From: Dendrophyllia cribrosa
Taxonomy: Eukaryota > Cnidaria > Anthozoa > Scleractinia > Dendrophylliidae
Length of the DNA stretch: 64,000 nt
Direction: 5' to 3'
Assembly (NCBI GenBank): GCA_024195265.1
Contig: JAJLRJ010000008.1
Span: 26,246,932 to 26,310,931 of the forward strand
Translations under genes and position numbers: made by a program
Notes under the pieces: model-generated
What the model was told of the DNA's origin: nothing
The model's database searches: none
Seen by the model: the letters and a program-made list of their open reading frames with translations, nothing else
In this document: positions 52,301 through 63,981 of the stretch, in pieces
How positions within the stretch are numbered: the first letter of the stretch is position 1
Layout of the letters: the number at the start of each line of letters is the position of its first letter

Positions 52301-55300
52301 TTTTTTCGCGCTCATTTTACCTCATTGTTCATAATTTTTTTATGCTGTTTTTTCTGTTGTTTTATAGAAAAAACATGCAAAAAAAAATTAACTAAACTCC
52401 ATCTTTCTGTTGAATCCTGCTTGAGAAAATGAATCCCAAAGTTTACCCGAATTTCTCGATTTTATGCTGATTTTTTTTCACTTCGGATGGCCAAGTTTGG
52501 GCCCGTTCCGCTAAATCCCGCTTAAGAAAAATTTATCACGAAGTTCATTCCCTCAAAATGGCTTCATTTTTATCACCAATAGTAAACACAGGTGTCGCAA
52601 TGGCGACACCGAACACGGAATGTCCACCCAAACGAAATACGGAAATTATTATAAGTCTTGAAGCACTTCGGATATCGGGCATTTCGACTACTGCATGGGA
52701 TGGGAAATGGCCTACAACTCACAGCGCTGCCCCTTTTCTGATCCGAAGTGATTACAGACTGGCTTTCCCGCCGGCTTGTCTTGTCCACCAACGTCTATTT
52801 TCACCTTGAGCACGAAATAGCGATTTATACACAAGATACAACAAAATACAATGCTCGTTTCTTTGAGAGGTGCTAGAGACTTAAGGATTTCCGAACTTAA
52901 TGATGTCCTTCAATCACTGGACGGGCCTTAAACATGTTGGCTTATACACACGCTACACCACTGTAGCGAGCTTGCGATCGATAAGCGAGCCAGGCACGTG
53001 TAAATATCAGTATTTTTGTTCAGGTTGTTGGCACTGGTCAAGGGTATTGCGGTCGCATAGTCTCACCGCCAATCTGCTTTTTAGGTTACCGTGTACCTTC
53101 AAATCCACCATTTTATTGAAATTATTTTTTAGGCGTCAATAAGTTTACAGAAAAAAAAAGTTTACAAAAAAACAAAATTATCGAAAAATTGTGAAAATTG
53201 ACGGAGAAATGACGGTATAATCTTTGCGGGCGGAGTTTGTTTATGAAGCGATATATCTTTTTCTAAGCGCTGTTTTCTCAAAGTTAATTTTTCGCTTGTA
53301 AGAGACACTTTAAAGAGCTACAACTCAAAGGGTATTTGTTCGATTTTCCTCAAATTTGGACAGAAGTTAGGCAAACATATAATCAACAAAAACATGTCAG
53401 CGAATTTCTTATAAATTTCCGAAAACTTTTTCGTCAAGAGCCATTTCCGTGTGGTCACTCCAATTTTTTTCTCCCTTTTTCGAAAATATTCTGTAACTTT
53501 TCACTGCAATTGAATTTGGGAAATCGCCGACACGTTTTTTTAGCGATTCCCGAGAACAAATCAAATTAGCAAAATACAATAATCCTTTGAGTTATAGCAT
53601 TTTAAAGCTGATTCCGACGTTCGAATTTAGACGTCGTAACAAATTTAACCCATTGACACCTGAGGATTTTTACGTTTTTGAGTGATTTTCTGCATACACA
53701 TGCCCCATAGGATTTTGTCAATTAGAAAAGCGAGTGAATTTGTTCGAGGAGAAACTACAGTAAACAACACAATATGGCCGATCCAAAAGCACATGGTTTA
53801 ATGAACGCGGGGGGTTGAGCCCCTGAAAGTTACACTAGGTTCCAGTCCATGGCGCGACAACAACAACAACATTCTAGTTACAGTGTGTAACCTAAATACT
53901 TTCAAAATGTCACTCAATCCGATTCGACATCCTCCGGGGGCGGGGCGGGCAACTAGTCTCTTGTCCACTCTGCAATGCGCCGTAATGCTCTTGTAATAAC
54001 TCAACACTTCTAAGGTAATTGGCATTAGTAAGTGGAAATCCAGCAATAGACCTTGAAGCATCCCCATGCAATTGAGCCCTCAAATAATTAAACCTTTGAA
54101 TGTCACTTAAGCCAGAATTGTCATGTACTGCCGCTCGGTACGAATCCCAGAATGATTGCCAGTAGAGGGGGTTTCCATCAAAGGTTGGAAGGGTGAGTTT
54201 TGGGAGGCGGCTAATGTTCTGAAATGCACTTGAATTTGAACCTGTACTCACCGAAGTCGTGTTTGATTGCGATGGAGAAGTGTTTGTGACGGTTCCCGAG
54301 TCAGCAGACTGTGATGCTTGTGTTAGTGAAGCACTTGCGACGTGTCCTGACGCGGCAGATTGTGGCGGCTGCGTTGTGATGATCGCACTGGTTGCTTGCA
54401 CGATTTGTTCCGTGGGCTCGATCGACTGCTGTGAGATCTTGAGAAAAGTTTTCGCTCGGCAAATTTCTTCTGCGATTGTGCCTTGTAATTCTTCGGATTC
54501 TAGAATTTCCTTCTCAAGATCTTCCGGATTGTCAATAAGGGCGGCGATTTCCTCGTCTAATTGTGATAGCTTCTGACGTTTTTGCTCCAGTTGTTCAATA
54601 TGACTGCCAAGTGTTGCTCTTTGCATATCATCGATCGCACCGTCCATAATTCCCTCCATTTTGTTTGAAAGTTTGGTCAGATGTGCTCTGTGTCCTCCCC
54701 TGGATGCTATCTTACGTTGTAGTTCCTCCATATCCTGGTCCCGGCACCAATGTCAATTAGAAAAGCGAGTGAATTTGTTCGAGGAGAAACTACAGTAAAC
54801 AACACAATATGGCCGATCCAAAAGCACATGGTTTAATGAACGCGGGGGGTTGAGCCCCTGAAAGTTACACTAGGTTCCAGTCCATGGCGCGACAACAACA
54901 ACAACATTCTAGTTACAGTGTGTAACCTAAATACTTTCAAAATGTCACTCAATCCGATTCGACAGATTTCGTGACTTCATATTTGGAGTTACCATTGAAA
55001 GTGCTGCTGTTCTAAAACACTGAAGGCTCGAGTTTACTGGAAACGTCATTGTGACGATCTCATTTTGCTTGGTTGATTTGCAATAAAGGGTCCAATATGA
55101 ATTATCTACGATTTTTGGTAAGTTCACAGCCATTTTTCATCTTTAGTAGCTGCCTGGTGAGCATCATAAAGCTTGGAGGTAGTTCAGAGTCCACTTCTCA
55201 ATGAAGCGAGTTAGGTGTTGTACTTCGTTTACGAATTTGGCTCGTTGCTTGTTGAACTGGAAAAATGGCCGCCTGGAAACGAAGTAGCTTTGGGACTCGA

Positions 55301-58300
55301 CTCTGGATGAATTTCTCGACCCACCGCGGCATATTTTGGAAGTTGCGACCACAGGAGAACACAACGAGCGCGAAATTTCGACGGTGGGTCAGAGTGGCTG
55401 TGGACTTAGTATATATATGAAAATTGTGGAGGACGGAATGGACGCTGTTGAAAAATCTGTTTATTTCCCAGCATGCAGTGCGGTGGTGATGTTGAAAATC
55501 GAGGCAAGGTGAGTATGCACTAGTATAAGAAGCTGTAGCTAGGCCCGAGCAACGAATAAGAGCAAAAAAATTCACTGCTAAGCTAGGACTAGGACTGAAT
55601 TTTGCTGTAAATGTTGACTTTTGGGTTTGCCACGATGATTTGAATAAAAAAGACTAAGGGCAAAAACGTGATTTTTGTTGTTTTTCTATGACGTTAAAAA
55701 TGGTAATTTTTGTTATTGTCCAAATTCAAACGCTGATATTCTGCAAAAATCGCTGACTTTTTTGTGTTTATTGGGTATCTCAATTTGAAAGACTTTCTAG
55801 TCAATGCTCACAACTGCTAGTTAAGGCAATGTTTGCACAATTGAGAAAGTTACAATTTTTTAAAAGCAGTGGAGTCTTGTACGGGCGGTTACGGGCGGTT
55901 CAGGTGTCAATGGGATAACATTTCATTTTATTACCAAAATGGTTTCCATATTTAGATAGCCAGCTCTATAAGCTTTAATTTGATATCTGGGTTTAGGTAT
56001 ATAATATTAAGCGTAATCTTAAGACGCTAGAGCTGTTATACTGGAGACACCCCTGAAGGTACAAGGTAACCTTAATGGCATCGTTTTGGAGTATGTTTCA
56101 TACAGTTTTGGAAGGAACTATGCTCGGGTGTACGGTCAAATCACTAGATGGCCAGACATCATCTTTCTTCAGGTAGTTTAGTTAAAGTGCTATGTATCTA
56201 ATAGGTTCAAACAAATGCGAATTGCTATAAATTAGGTCGATATATTCTTACACAACCTAGAAATAGCTGGCCGAAAACCCATGAAAATAACGTAAAATCC
56301 GTCCGCCATTACTTCGTTCATAAATCTGAGCCCACGTTCTACTGGTTTGCGATCTGGTACATGTGACTTGATTTGTGACGTCAATGACTCAATGCAGTTC
56401 CCTCCGGGACACAGACAACAAAGCCAAAAGGCACATGTTGAGTCATTGACGTCACATAATCTTTAGGCCAACTCAATCCAACTCTCAGGATTCGGTCCCG
56501 GTCATTTTTAAATTGAGTAATGGCGGCAAGCCGAATTCGAAATGTAGAGTTAAAGGTCAAATGAACCAAAATTTCGATACTTTTTCTTTAGCCTTTTAAA
56601 TGCGACCAAACATTAAATAATGGCACTTCACGTACGAGTTTTAACTTAAAACTTTGCAAGGTAAGTAACAAGTACTTATATTTTTAAAATATGAAGAGAA
56701 CAGAAAATGTATATTTTTGATCATAGTGGCACTTTAATTTAATTCTTTTATATACGTTTTTTTCTCTAAAATGACTGAAAAACCAGCATACAAATATCTG
56801 AACAATGTTTTGAAGGTAATTTGTAGGTCACATGCCAAAAATGCAGCAAAATAAGCGCAAAAAAACAAAAAAAAAAAGGTGTCAAATTTGACGTAGGTTG
56901 GTTATGCTCTGGGCTCTTCATTTGATCTAAGAGCCATGAATGCTCATCAAAAGATTTGTTGTCATTTAAAATAAGGTCTTTTAATATATTTTTGTCTCTT
57001 TTATCATGTTTGTTGTAATTTTCTGTTCTTTCTAATTGTAGGAAAAAAGTAGTTACAAAATAAAGTAAAATTTCAAAAGTTAAGAAGTTTGAGTGCAAGA
57101 TGAATGACTGAACATACCAAAGGACACACCATTTAGAAGCCAATAAAAAAATCAAGTTCAGTGCACCTTGGCTATAATAAACTCCCAATTTAGTGTGTAA
57201 TTTCGCGATTAAAAAACATCTTGCATCATTAGTAATGTTATGGTTTTCAAACATTGGTCGGTGTTTTCATTATTTTAACTTTTTCTTTATTCGTTTAGGA
57301 AGGAAAACGTAAAGTGGAATGTTTGACATTATTCGTCATGCTGCATTGTGGTAAACCTCTTTATAACAGTGTTCTGTGGGCCAACTGGGGTCTAGGATTA
57401 TCCAACGTTATCATTCTTGGGAACAGATTTTCAAGTTACCAAGAAAGGTATGGACCTTATGAAGCATTAATTTTATTTAATTAAAATTATACAGTATTGG
57501 CAGCAGTTGTGGCCAGGGATAGAGCGAAGTGGAGGTACCTTGTTTCTGGCCCTACCTATTCGCCAACTGGGGGAAAGTAACTAAGCAAGCATACAGTAGT
57601 TAAATTTAATTTTGAGGAAAACTAGAGTCAACTAAAACTGTCACCTAGAGTTGTTGTAACATATGGAAATCTATAGCCAGCATATATATGTTGTAGTTAA
57701 TTTTTTATCTCAGGTAATTTTTATTTTTCCATTGTTTTTGGGTATGGTAATATATGCTGATGAATTTGAAACAAAGGAAAAACAAAAATTACCTGAAATA
57801 GAAAATTAACTACAACATATAATTATATCACTTTCTATTTCTTTTTTTTGTCAGAAAAGGGATGCACGAACAGGCAGCAACACTGTTGACACATCATCAT
57901 TTTGAACCCTATTTTCTTCAAGACAAGACACATTTCCACCTCCCCCCCCCCCCCCCCCCCCCCTCATACCCAACCCCAACCACCTCCCAGACAATATTGT
58001 GTATGGTTTAGTGAGGTCTGTCACTACAATCCTACAACATTGGATGGGGAGATGGGGTTTAATGCTGCAGACTGTAGTGAATGGAAAGAGATAGTGATAA
58101 ATATGCCACGGAAACCGTTTGTCATATACAGTGTGTCAACTATTTTTGTCACCTATTGTCTGCTTAACAGCATTGTTAATCTTGTTCCAGTAACCTGCTG
58201 TTTACAATTTCAATTTTGCATTAATTGTCCTGATTCATAGCGAGTGACAAATCTGATTGACTTATGCTGTGAAATTATATTTACCTGTAGATCTCATCTC

Positions 58301-60004
58301 TCCCCATGATATTGTCAGAGCACTGTCCTTCAATCATGGAGAAAAATCAGGACTGCTGGAACACCCTTTATGACACTCCAAAAAAATGCTATTTTTAATG
58401 CAAAACAGGAAGCTGCAAGCAGCCTATACTCATGCGTATGCGTAAGAAAGTTTTATGATATATTTTTAACACGATGAGAAGATGTCCGACATGGAGAAGA
58501 GTTACTCCTTTTGTTTACTGTTGAATGTTTTGTAAATGAAGGCTGTACCACAATGAAGCCAGTGATTCTTCTAAGTCTTATATATACCTAACGTGAACAT
58601 TAGTAAATATGTAAGTAGGGTTGTAGGAGATGCTGTCGTGACACTTCAGTAATGCTGTTTTACCGGAAGTGGGAGTAGCCGGAAGTCACTAAACAGGAAG
58701 TCTATGAACTGGAAGTGCACAATTTAAAATATGCGTGCATAAATTTGCATGCAAAATCGTGACACCAAAATAATAATAAGAAAAACGGACCCCATTTTAT
58801 AACTCATGCCGCTACGCGCATGAGTACTAAGTCCAGCTAATAACTAGTCTGAAGTGTCAGATGCTTTCTCACTGTACCCTCTGTTGACGCCAACACTTTA
58901 GACTAGCTAATAACTTTCTTTAGACCTTTACTCTGATTTCCTCATTGGTTACCATGTTCTATAGCCGATAAACCCTTTGTATGTTGTTCATCTTTTTTTG
59001 TTTTGTTTCAGAATACCTTCAAGGCAACTCAAAGAAGAAGCATCTTTTATCTACAATGTATCCTCTTAGTTTTTACTATTACTATTTCCATTTTAATTCC
59101 AAATAGGTTACTTACAAATTGAATTCTGCAAAAGACTACCCTGAAAATTTTTCCTTGGTTACTAAGTACCGGTACCAGAAGCCATTTCAGAGTGTGGCAG
59201 GCATCACAGTAACCTGATCCCACTAATCTTGGCCTTCACAAACAAACCGTTGGTCTTTCTTGGAAGGGTCCTCTGCCCAGAGGGGTGGGGAGGGGGTACT
59301 TGGATCACCTTCCCTTTCACTGGGTATATGCCACTGGCCTCTCAGAAAAATGCAAACTTCGTGATCCCAACTTAGTCACTTTCTGTTTTTTATACCCCAA
59401 ATCCCTACTAAAATAAAACTACCCCCCCCCCCCCCAAAAAAAAAAAAAAAAAAAAATTCCCAGAATTTTCTTACTCCCAAAATCCTGAAAATGTGCAACC
59501 CCATTCTAGTAACTCTGTTGAAAATGTAACCCCATTATAGTCAGTCCAGTCGTGAAAATACGACCCCATCCAGTGGCACATCCGCTTTAACCTACTACTA
59601 ATAAGTACCTCCCCCCGGAAGTTCTGGTTTTGTTTACATGAAGTACTTGTGCCGGTACCTCATGTAAACAAAACCAGGAAGTTTGAAAGAGAAGGGTGAC
59701 CTTTAAAGAAGGGTGCCCCTTTGAGAAGTGTCACACTCCCTCCATACAAACAACACCTTATCTGTTCTTATGTGGGGAAAAAAATTCATTTTATATTCCT
59801 TGACTTTCTACTCTTCAGATACTTCCTTATGTGACAGAAACACCAATTCCCAACACTTTTCATCACAGTGACATTTTCAATGACTCTGCAATTCACTGCT
59901 TTTCAAAGGAAATGCTAGCAAGAGTGCCTCATGTGGTGTGGACGGACAGCGATGAACCAACATATGATGCAGATGATCCTGAAATAGTTACACAATGTTC
60001 TTAG
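49380..60004 (+). CDS. SRRD: SRR1-like protein
   Basis: Seven exons, GT-AG and in phase: 49380-49556 (ATG), 49667-49703, 51124-51311, 52110-52205, 57299-57447, 59012-59057 and 59819-60004 (stop TAG). They encode 292 residues. The SRR1 domain is clear: DIVCFGIGKITSCPIARYQ, then GLCFVYEPQFS, then VMLHCGKPLYN with VLWANW, then VIILGNRFSSYQER. The C-terminal part (TFHHSDIFNDSAIHCF) also fits. SRR1 was described in Arabidopsis phytochrome B and clock output; the animal role (haem or clock regulation) is poorly known. The exon 1/exon 2 junction is the weakest: it uses the acceptor at 49665-49666 to keep phase. Intron 4 (52206-57298) contains nested transposons. Confidence 0.92.
50378..50530 (+). 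mobile_element. tRNA-SINE-like tail
   Basis: GGGTTTGATTCCCGGACTCA resembles a pol III B box. The text that follows (CTCCGAGGGTTTTTTCTCC, then CTCAAAAACTAAC) is like a repeat I recall from coral genomes. The 5' part is missing or diverged. It lies in SRRD intron 2. Confidence 0.5.
50552..51005. mobile_element. GGGTACTCCC-family element with 9-bp duplication
   Basis: A G run followed by GTACTCCC forms the left end and CCCCCACCG the right. GGTGCCACC flanks both ends (50543-50551 and 51006-51014). Confidence 0.7.
53716..54964 (-). mobile_element. Short BEL/Pao-type LTR retrotransposon, pol deleted
   Basis: LTRs at 53716-53929 and 54751-54964 are 214 bp each, begin TG and end CA on either strand, and are identical as read. 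The 5-bp duplication GATTT flanks the element (53711-53715 and 54965-54969). After the 5' LTR (minus orientation) a primer-site-like TTGGTGCCGGGACC occurs, then the gag frame. Nothing of pol remains. The identical LTRs indicate a recent insertion. Confidence 0.9.
53910..54731 (-). CDS. BEL/Pao gag-like fragment
   Basis: An open frame of 273 codons starts at MEELQRKIASRGG just after the primer-site region. The first half is coiled-coil-like, the middle is Ser/Thr/Gln-rich, and the end has the BEL gag (DUF1759-type) motif LPKLTLPTFDGNPLYWQSFW. It is cut short and reads into the 3' LTR, so protease, reverse transcriptase and integrase are absent. The product could not mobilise the element alone. 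Confidence 0.85.
   Translation of the reverse strand: MEELQRKIASRGGHRAHLTKLSNKMEGIMDGAIDDMQRATLGSHIEQLEQKRQKLSQLDEEIAALIDNPEDLEKEILESEELQGTIAEEICRAKTFLKISQQSIEPTEQIVQATSAIITTQPPQSAASGHVASASLTQASQSADSGTVTNTSPSQSNTTSVSTGSNSSAFQNISRLPKLTLPTFDGNPLYWQSFWDSYRAAVHDNSGLSDIQRFNYLRAQLHGDASRSIAGFPLTNANYLRSVELLQEHYGALQSGQETSCPPRPRRMSNRIE
57686..57820. mobile_element. Foldback MITE in SRRD intron 5
   Basis: The left arm ATATGTTGTAGTTAATTTTT and the right arm complement AACTACAACATAT pair over about 38 bp. Confidence 0.75.
59276..59628. mobile_element. GGGTACT-family element in SRRD intron 6
   Basis: CAGAGGGGTGGGGAGGGGGTACTT on the left faces AAGTACCTCCCCCC on the right, with the C/A run 59423-59456 inside. 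A hairpin (59628-59682, GGTTTTGTTTACATGA arms) follows. Confidence 0.55.
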
Positions 60005-60862
60005 TTGATGGAGTTCAACGTTGAAATAAGCAATTTACTGCTTCCTAAAGGGAAGGAAACGGCAATTGACTGTTAGATGAAGGAATTGCTAGCAAAAGTA
60101 CCTCATGATGAACCGTAAGCGTACAGTTAAAGTCGGCAGATTGTACCTTCTGATTGCTCTATGACAATGGCCTTTTCTGCTTTGTTTTGTTTATGGGAAT
60201 CATAAGAAAATTTGACCAGATTTACATGAAATTCGTTCACTGCCGTGTCCCTGATTCTCTGAAGGAAATATATTTCTATGGAAAGAGGATTTTAGTACCA
60301 GATTGATCGATGAGGAGAAGGGGCACTATGTAGTGTTTTTAATGTTCTTGTAAGATGGAGTTCAAGCGGCGCCACTTGAAGATCTTTTTGGTTCGATTTC
60401 CGCCGCCCACTCGGGTTCGGTTTTTCCACCCCGATCGCAAAGAGGGAGCTTTGATCATTGCCATATTTCTCCCACACGGTGGTGATCGAGCCAATATTCA
60501 GATCAGAGCAAAAATGCTTTTATCTCAGCCAATCACGGGGGGGAGGCTTAATAAATGTCTTGCTCCAAAAAGAAAAGGGTTATTTGAGAGGGGGAGAGCT
60601 TCTAGTGGAAACTTACCCTTAGAGCGACAACAAATTGCTCTCCCGATGCGCCCATTTTTCCCCCTCTGGCCTTAATAGTTATTTTCAATTTATAGGCCTT
60701 GGCATTAATACCGTGGGTTTTTTTTCACGATCAGAAAAAAATGGTTCCCGCAAAAATTTACTCCACTGTCGAAATTATATACAAACATCACCTTTTACAC
60801 GGAATGTAAAATCGTGTTGGTAGCCGTACCCGTCTCTTTCGTTCAGAAACATACGTTCAGGA

Positions 60863-61180
60863 CCCGGGGGGAGGGGGGTACTCCCTTATATACGCTATAT
60901 AGGTATGTGCCGCCCGATAGGGTAGGGTTTTTGAGGTTCCCAGTCCTTAAATAGGGTATCCTTCTTGGTATTGTGATACTTAGATATTCCTTAGATAGGG
61001 TCACTAAATTGCAGTATCCACCCCAACGCGCAAAACGAAAAAGATATGGCCTGTTAAAACTGTACTACACGCCTGGTTTTGGGCCTAAAAAAGGGTATCA
61101 AATCTCGATTTTCTACCCTTTGAGAACCTTGGGCGGCACACACCTATCCTAAATTGTCGGGAGTACCCCCACCCCCCGGG
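60863..61180. mobile_element. GGGTACTCCC-family element
   Basis: CCGGGGGGAGGGGGGTACTCCC on the left is matched by GGGAGTACCCCCACCCCCCGG on the right. TTCAGGA lies beside both ends. Confidence 0.7.
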
Positions 61181-61275
61181 TTCAGGAATACAACGATGAT
61201 ATTACAGTCGGTGCGCTACAAGTATTTAGCTGCCTAAAGCTTTACAGAAAAGGATCGTCTGAAGCTACTCTATAA

Positions 61276-61532
61276 TTATAGAGCGGTTTTCAATTGAGTA
61301 TCGAAAGTAATTTCGCGATTGCTTTGGTTTTACATTGCTACGTTTTCTGATTCTAAAAATTCTCGCGCCTCTTTCTCAACCAATCAGAGGTAAAACCAAA
61401 ACCAATCGTGACTTGCCTGCACACGTTTTCCCGCGCTTGGCGCCAGTTACATGTAATTGCTACGATTGTGATTGGCCAGAGTAATTACTTTGGTTTTGGT
61501 TTTACTGCACTCAATTGAAAACCGCTTTATAA
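61276..61532. mobile_element. MITE family D, intact copy
   Basis: TTATAGAGCGGTTTTCAATT on the left and AATTGAAAACCGCTTTATAA on the right are inverted. The interior repeats TTTGGTTTT and GATTGGCC words in both orientations. Confidence 0.85.
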
Positions 61533-62802
61533 TAGAGTGACATTGATTAACGCGTTTTACATTTGCATGTTGTTTCACCTGTGTTTCGATTTCATGAACT
61601 CAAATAAAAAACGGAATGTCGCCATTCCAATTGAACATGTCTGTCTGCAAATCGCAAAAAATTTATTCCCAGCAAGAAAAAAAACAGTCTTTTCTAATCG
61701 CAAAAATTAGTTCCCGCAAAACAAAACAAAACTCGTCCATCCGCAATTTTAGACTCCCGCAAAAATTCAGTGCCATAAACCAAACTAATTTGCATTTCAC
61801 ATTTGACTGGTTAATATTGGCGAGAAATACGATCATGGAACATGAGCGTTTTTCTTTGCGCTCAGTTATGCCATAGACGGCAGTCGGACATGTAGTACCC
61901 TGAGTGCCAGAGGTTATCTCGCGGCACGCTTTCGCGAGAAGTCGGGGCCGACCGAAGGCCGACCGAGAGACAAAAAGCGTGCAATATCAGAGGGACGAGA
62001 GTGCGAGAAAAGCCTCTTACACTCGGGTAGACATGTAGGAACTGCCGTTATTTTGGTTTATTGTTTGTATGGTCTATACAATCATGATACGGATTGCTGT
62101 CTTCGGAATAATTACATTTTTATGAGGTCTCTTATCAAGTAATTTAGATTTTTGTTTCTAAGAGACTTCTATTATGATTTTCGCATTTTTGCCTTAGTCA
62201 AAAACAAACGTTATAGATTGAATCCCGTTACCGCGAGTAGATATTGCTTGGTACCAAATTGCTGTTTTTACCTCTAAGTCGGAAATAGTGGCGGTTTGCA
62301 CGTCCGCCATGTTGGCTGGGGGAGTTTTGTTGCTTGTCAAAATGGCTGGAGACGTTAATATCGTTGTTTTGTTATGTTTTGTTTTTTCATCCCCACAAGC
62401 AACCTATCTCCAAGCCGCGCTCGCGACCCAAACCCTGCTTGAGCGGCACCCCCGAAAGCCCCTCTTGTGTTGGCTACCTATCTCCACGTAAAATATGAAG
62501 GGGGTTTTAAAATTTTTCATTTCCAACTGTGCACCACTTTATCAGAGAACTATCTCTTAAGATATAACTTGACAGCATTCTGAATTTTGCAATAATGACA
62601 GGTGTGTATTTTTAATTAGTACGCATAGTCCCGCTGAGTCAATATCAGCTCCTACAGGTCACAACTTTGCATCTCACTATTGAAACAACATTGTTAAGTC
62701 TAAAAACACAAACAAATCCGTTACTCGACCCCTTTTATATGTGATGAAAATTAAATATTTTTTTATTTTTCCGCGCAACGTGTGCGGAATATAGAAAAAC
62801 CG

Positions 62803-63981
62803 CTAATTCCAGCGAATCTTATAAATTATGGATTCACTTGGCAAGCAAACTCCGTTGCATTTTACGAGGTTTTTTACAATCTCTTCCATCGTGTTATCTT
62901 CTCTGGTCTTAGCCAGGATCTCTGGCGTATTCTCGCCCCAGTTCTGCAGCCTCGCTCCCCAATAATGATTTAACCTTATCCTGCTCATAGCAGCATCCTC
63001 TGATATTCCTTTTCCCAAGTCGTGGTGATGAACATGTGTTACTGTCACATGTTTTGTCTTGTAGATAGGTTTCACTAGAGCGTTTGCAGGGCCGTGAGTT
63101 CTCCGCTTGAGGCGATCGATAAGTAGCTGGTGTTGCTTATCATCTAATGGTTTTCCGAGGAAAAGGAAATTTTGCATTGTTATTTGGGAAACATCTGGTC
63201 TCTGTTTTGAAAAGTTAGCGATAAAGCGTTGCATAAAATTAGGATTAGTATCTTGGGGGCAAAATGGATATTCGTCGATATCAATGCTTGCTTGCCATGT
63301 GGATAAGTTACCCCACTTGTTCAAGCAGTCTTGATACGCGCTTTCCTGAGTCTTGGTGACAGTATAAGGATAAGCATTGTGGCTCCAGTCAATATAGGTT
63401 ACGAAACCTTGTTTCATGAGGAATTCGAGAGCATCGTTTTGAGATTCGTTCTTAAAAACGTAAGCATCGTAGACGTAAACGTGCTCAAATCCAGCGTAGC
63501 TCAAGTAATAGAGCCATTGCATGAGTTCACGGGTGCTAAGATTAGCTAGATCGCTGGAGTATATCCTCACAAGTAAAACCGCGCTTAGAAAATAAAGACT
63601 ATCTTGATCTGTTTTCCTCTGACACCAGCTAAGGCACTGTGTTTTGTTTTCCGTTCTTTTAATTTTCAGACGCTCATTAAACTCGATATTCGATTCTCCA
63701 TTTTTCAAGTTGCTGTTTTGATAAGCTTGCACGTTAGCTTTTGTTTTGTTGATTTTTCTGTCTTCAATATTGCTCCTCGAAGACACCACATGTCGAAAAC
63801 CGCGTTGAGCGCGAATGTAGTCTTCTTTCTGATACCCACTGCGTAAGACAAACGATTCTCCCTCTGTGTTGTAGTTGAGATGAGACGCTATCAAAAATAT
63901 AAACACGATCGAGGCGAACGGCAAGAGCAACCTTATATACTTCAGTCTGCAGAACAACCTAACAAATCCAAAGTTCCTCAT
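62803..63981 (-). CDS. Glycosyltransferase family 92 (DUF23-type) protein
   Basis: A single uninterrupted frame of 392 codons on the minus strand. Residues about 13-33 form a signal anchor after a basic N-terminus, giving type II Golgi topology. The catalytic region has the GT92 landmarks YYLSYAGFEHVYVYDAY (residues about 158-174), WQASIDIDEYPF with the DID/E metal and sugar-nucleotide motif (D234, D236, E237), HVHHHDLGKG and RLNHYWGAR. GT92 enzymes include beta-1,4-galactosyltransferases acting on core fucose; the exact substrate here is unknown. A Met at 63981 directly precedes the anchor, but the frame stays open to the window edge, so an earlier start is possible. The lack of introns suggests a retrocopy-like or family-typical single-exon gene. 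Confidence 0.9.
   Translation of the reverse strand: MRNFGFVRLFCRLKYIRLLLPFASIVFIFLIASHLNYNTEGESFVLRSGYQKEDYIRAQRGFRHVVSSRSNIEDRKINKTKANVQAYQNSNLKNGESNIEFNERLKIKRTENKTQCLSWCQRKTDQDSLYFLSAVLLVRIYSSDLANLSTRELMQWLYYLSYAGFEHVYVYDAYVFKNESQNDALEFLMKQGFVTYIDWSHNAYPYTVTKTQESAYQDCLNKWGNLSTWQASIDIDEYPFCPQDTNPNFMQRFIANFSKQRPDVSQITMQNFLFLGKPLDDKQHQLLIDRLKRRTHGPANALVKPIYKTKHVTVTHVHHHDLGKGISEDAAMSRIRLNHYWGARLQNWGENTPEILAKTREDNTMEEIVKNLVKCNGVCLPSESIIYKIRWN

Larger units (their letters stand above)
53650..55914. mobile_element. Middle element, interrupted by an LTR insertion
   Basis: The ends CCCATTGACACCTGA and TCAGGTGTCAATGGG are exact inverted repeats of 15 bp. Removing the LTR element leaves about 1.0 kb. 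A minus-strand frame (55575-55198) is unrecognised. Confidence 0.65.
52261..56909. mobile_element. Outer 4.6-kb element in SRRD intron 4
   Basis: GAGCATAACCAACCTATGTC on the left is matched by GTAGGTTGGTTATGCTC on the right, with about 30 bp of inverted similarity. It contains the elements at 53650 and 53716. No convincing transposase frame is seen. Confidence 0.6.
60005..62802. other. Spacer between SRRD and the glycosyltransferase gene
   Basis: It contains the elements at 60863 and 61276 and a further repeat-like block at 61892-62029 (GTGCCAGAGG, GCGAGAA). I recognise no gene here; the 106- and 86-codon frames lack supporting features. Confidence 0.5.

Noticed and set aside
55198..55575. 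125-codon minus frame inside the middle element of SRRD intron 4
   Set aside because: No recognisable motif and no splice partners; too weak to call a transposase.
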